Assembly (NCBI GenBank): GCA_910589265.1
Contig: CAJUTQ010000078.1
Location: 1 to 23,997 of the forward strand
DNA: 23,997 nucleotides
Reading direction: 5' to 3'
Source of the DNA: an uncultured Lachnospiraceae bacterium
Lineage (GTDB): Bacteria; Bacillota; Clostridia; Lachnospirales; Lachnospiraceae
How positions within the stretch are numbered: position 1 is the first letter of the stretch; the number at the start of each line of letters is the position of its first letter. Under the pieces are notes generated by a model. That model was given only the letters and a program-made list of their open reading frames with translations. It searched no databases and was not told the origin of the DNA. Position numbers and translations under genes: made by a program. This document shows, piece after piece, positions 23,389 to 23,997 of the stretch.

Positions 23389-23757
23389 ATGAATAAAAGT
23401 ATATTTTTATATAGTAGAATATTCTGGCTTTTTTTTCTTATTTTTCTTGGAGGAAAAAATAAGGAGAGGTTCGCTTACAGCATAGACAGAGTACCAAAAG
23501 ATATTTGGGATAGATGGGAAAAAAAGAGGGAGATAGAGTATCCAGTAAAATATCTTGCTTTCCTGGATATAGACGGGGATGGGAAGGAGGAAATGATTGT
23601 AAAAATAAGAGAAAGTGCTGAGAAGGCAAATGACAAGATTTATATTTTTGGAAGAGAGGAGGAAGAATTCGTCTACTATGGAAAATTAGAAGTAAGTACA
23701 TCTAAAATAGGATTTGGTGTTATGAAATGGAAGGAATACAATGCTGTAAATAAATAA
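23389..23757 (+). CDS. Small secreted or membrane-anchored protein with EF-hand-like DxDGDG loop
   Basis: The 122-residue protein starts MNKSIFLYSRIFWLFFLIFLGG, a hydrophobic signal or anchor segment (about 4-22). A basic/aromatic region with IWDRWEKKREIEYPV follows, then FLDIDGDGKEEMIVKI at about 70-85. That loop resembles the calcium-binding DxDGDGxxE of dockerin and FG-GAP/VCBS-like repeats. The C-terminus is YYGKLEVSTSKIGFGVMKW and has no anchor. I chose ATG 23389, with GAGGTG about 9 nt upstream; an in-frame GTG at 23377 is possible. It is preceded by the 11-bp repeat array. No named family is recognised. Proteins with this loop are often longer, so it may be a shortened copy; the IS-like repeat begins 100 bp downstream. 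Confidence 0.55.
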   Translation: MNKSIFLYSRIFWLFFLIFLGGKNKERFAYSIDRVPKDIWDRWEKKREIEYPVKYLAFLDIDGDGKEEMIVKIRESAEKANDKIYIFGREEEEFVYYGKLEVSTSKIGFGVMKWKEYNAVNK

Positions 23758-23857
23758 TGATTGTAAATATATATATATAGGAACAAAGCGGGCAAGCCCA
23801 GAACAGCTCCCCATCCCCTCACAGTGACAATGTATTTCCTATGACATAGAAGAAATT

Positions 23858-23903
23858 GGGGCTGTGAAAAAAAGGAGTTGAAAACTCCAAACTTCACAGC
23901 CCC
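23858..23903 (+). terminator. Hairpin terminator downstream of the DxDGDG protein gene
   Basis: This is the mirror copy of the hairpin at 92-137. The outer stem is GGGGCTGTGAA / TTCACAGCCCC and the inner stem GGAGTT / AACTCC, followed by TTTATTTTG on the plus strand. It can end transcription leaving the window on the right, 100 bp after the last gene. Confidence 0.6.
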
Positions 23904-23997
23904 TTTATTTTGTAGAATAATTTAAGCGAAAAATCCCCAAAAAGGATATAATTCCCCTTACCCCATATGAATGCATTTTAGGGAATCATGCAGTTTC
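23858..23997 (-). mobile_element. Probable insertion-sequence 3' end (right copy of 137-bp inverted repeat)
   Basis: Bases 23858-23994 are the exact reverse complement of 1-137, and three further bases (TTC) run to the window edge. The unique sequence stops at the GGGG of the putative terminal repeat GGGGCTGTGAAAAAAA. The reading on the minus strand carries the same short open C-terminal frame (KLHDSLKCIHMG then stop). Both copies point their putative transposase ends into the window, so the IS bodies would lie outside on each side. Confidence 0.5.

Noticed and set aside
166..23757. The whole segment as a composite transposon between the two IS-like ends
   Set aside because: The content is housekeeping (carAB, topB, queH, metY) with no cargo signature, and matching ends are also expected when an assembly breaks at a multi-copy repeat.

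Overview
The window reads as chromosomal DNA of a low-GC Firmicute, most likely a Lachnospiraceae-type Clostridium relative. The pointers are the AT-rich intergenic DNA, the strong AGGAGG-type ribosome binding sites, a DUF6033-like protein, a QueH-type queuosine enzyme and a class Ic aminotransferase. The family call is inference; I cannot name the genus. I see no rRNA, tRNA, CRISPR, phage or plasmid genes.

Layout. (a) 1-137 and 23858-23994 are a perfect 137-bp inverted repeat. Its inner end looks like the terminal inverted repeat of an insertion sequence, so the window is probably bounded by two oppositely oriented copies of one repeat. (b) 166-3101, minus strand: an ABC exporter-type half-transporter, and upstream of it an HTH plus TPR-like regulator of RRNPP type. 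A micro-ORF lies in the exporter leader, so this could be a small peptide-signalling module. (c) 3455-8857, plus strand: a DUF6033-like protein, UDP-glucose 6-dehydrogenase and UDP-glucuronate decarboxylase (together making UDP-xylose), then DNA topoisomerase III. (d) 8875-10728, minus strand: a polytopic GT-C-like glycosyltransferase and a small DUF4190-like membrane protein. A 7-bp tandem repeat separates the glycosyltransferase frame from its best ribosome binding site. (e) 10963-18650, plus strand: carA, carB, metY, queH and a PLP aminotransferase, tightly packed and ending at a strong bidirectional terminator. (f) 18836-21325, minus strand: a large secreted modular beta-rich protein. (g) 21638-23757, plus strand: a ComEC-type metallo-beta-lactamase lipoprotein and a small secreted protein with an EF-hand-like loop. 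The second of these is preceded by four ATGATG direct repeats at exact 11-bp spacing.

How the genes work together. The ugd-uxs pair overlaps by 4 bp and should convert UDP-glucose to UDP-glucuronate and then UDP-xylose for surface polysaccharide. The nearby GT-C protein may act on the envelope too, but nothing ties it to xylose. carA-carB (8-bp overlap) make carbamoyl phosphate for pyrimidines and arginine. metY-queH (4-bp overlap) join sulfur amino-acid synthesis and tRNA queuosine maturation. The right-hand third is mostly cell-surface or secreted functions. No known defence or mobile cargo system is recognisable. The most unusual signals are the 7-bp repeat in the glycosyltransferase start, the 11-bp-phased operator-like array, and the regulator-exporter-micro-ORF arrangement.
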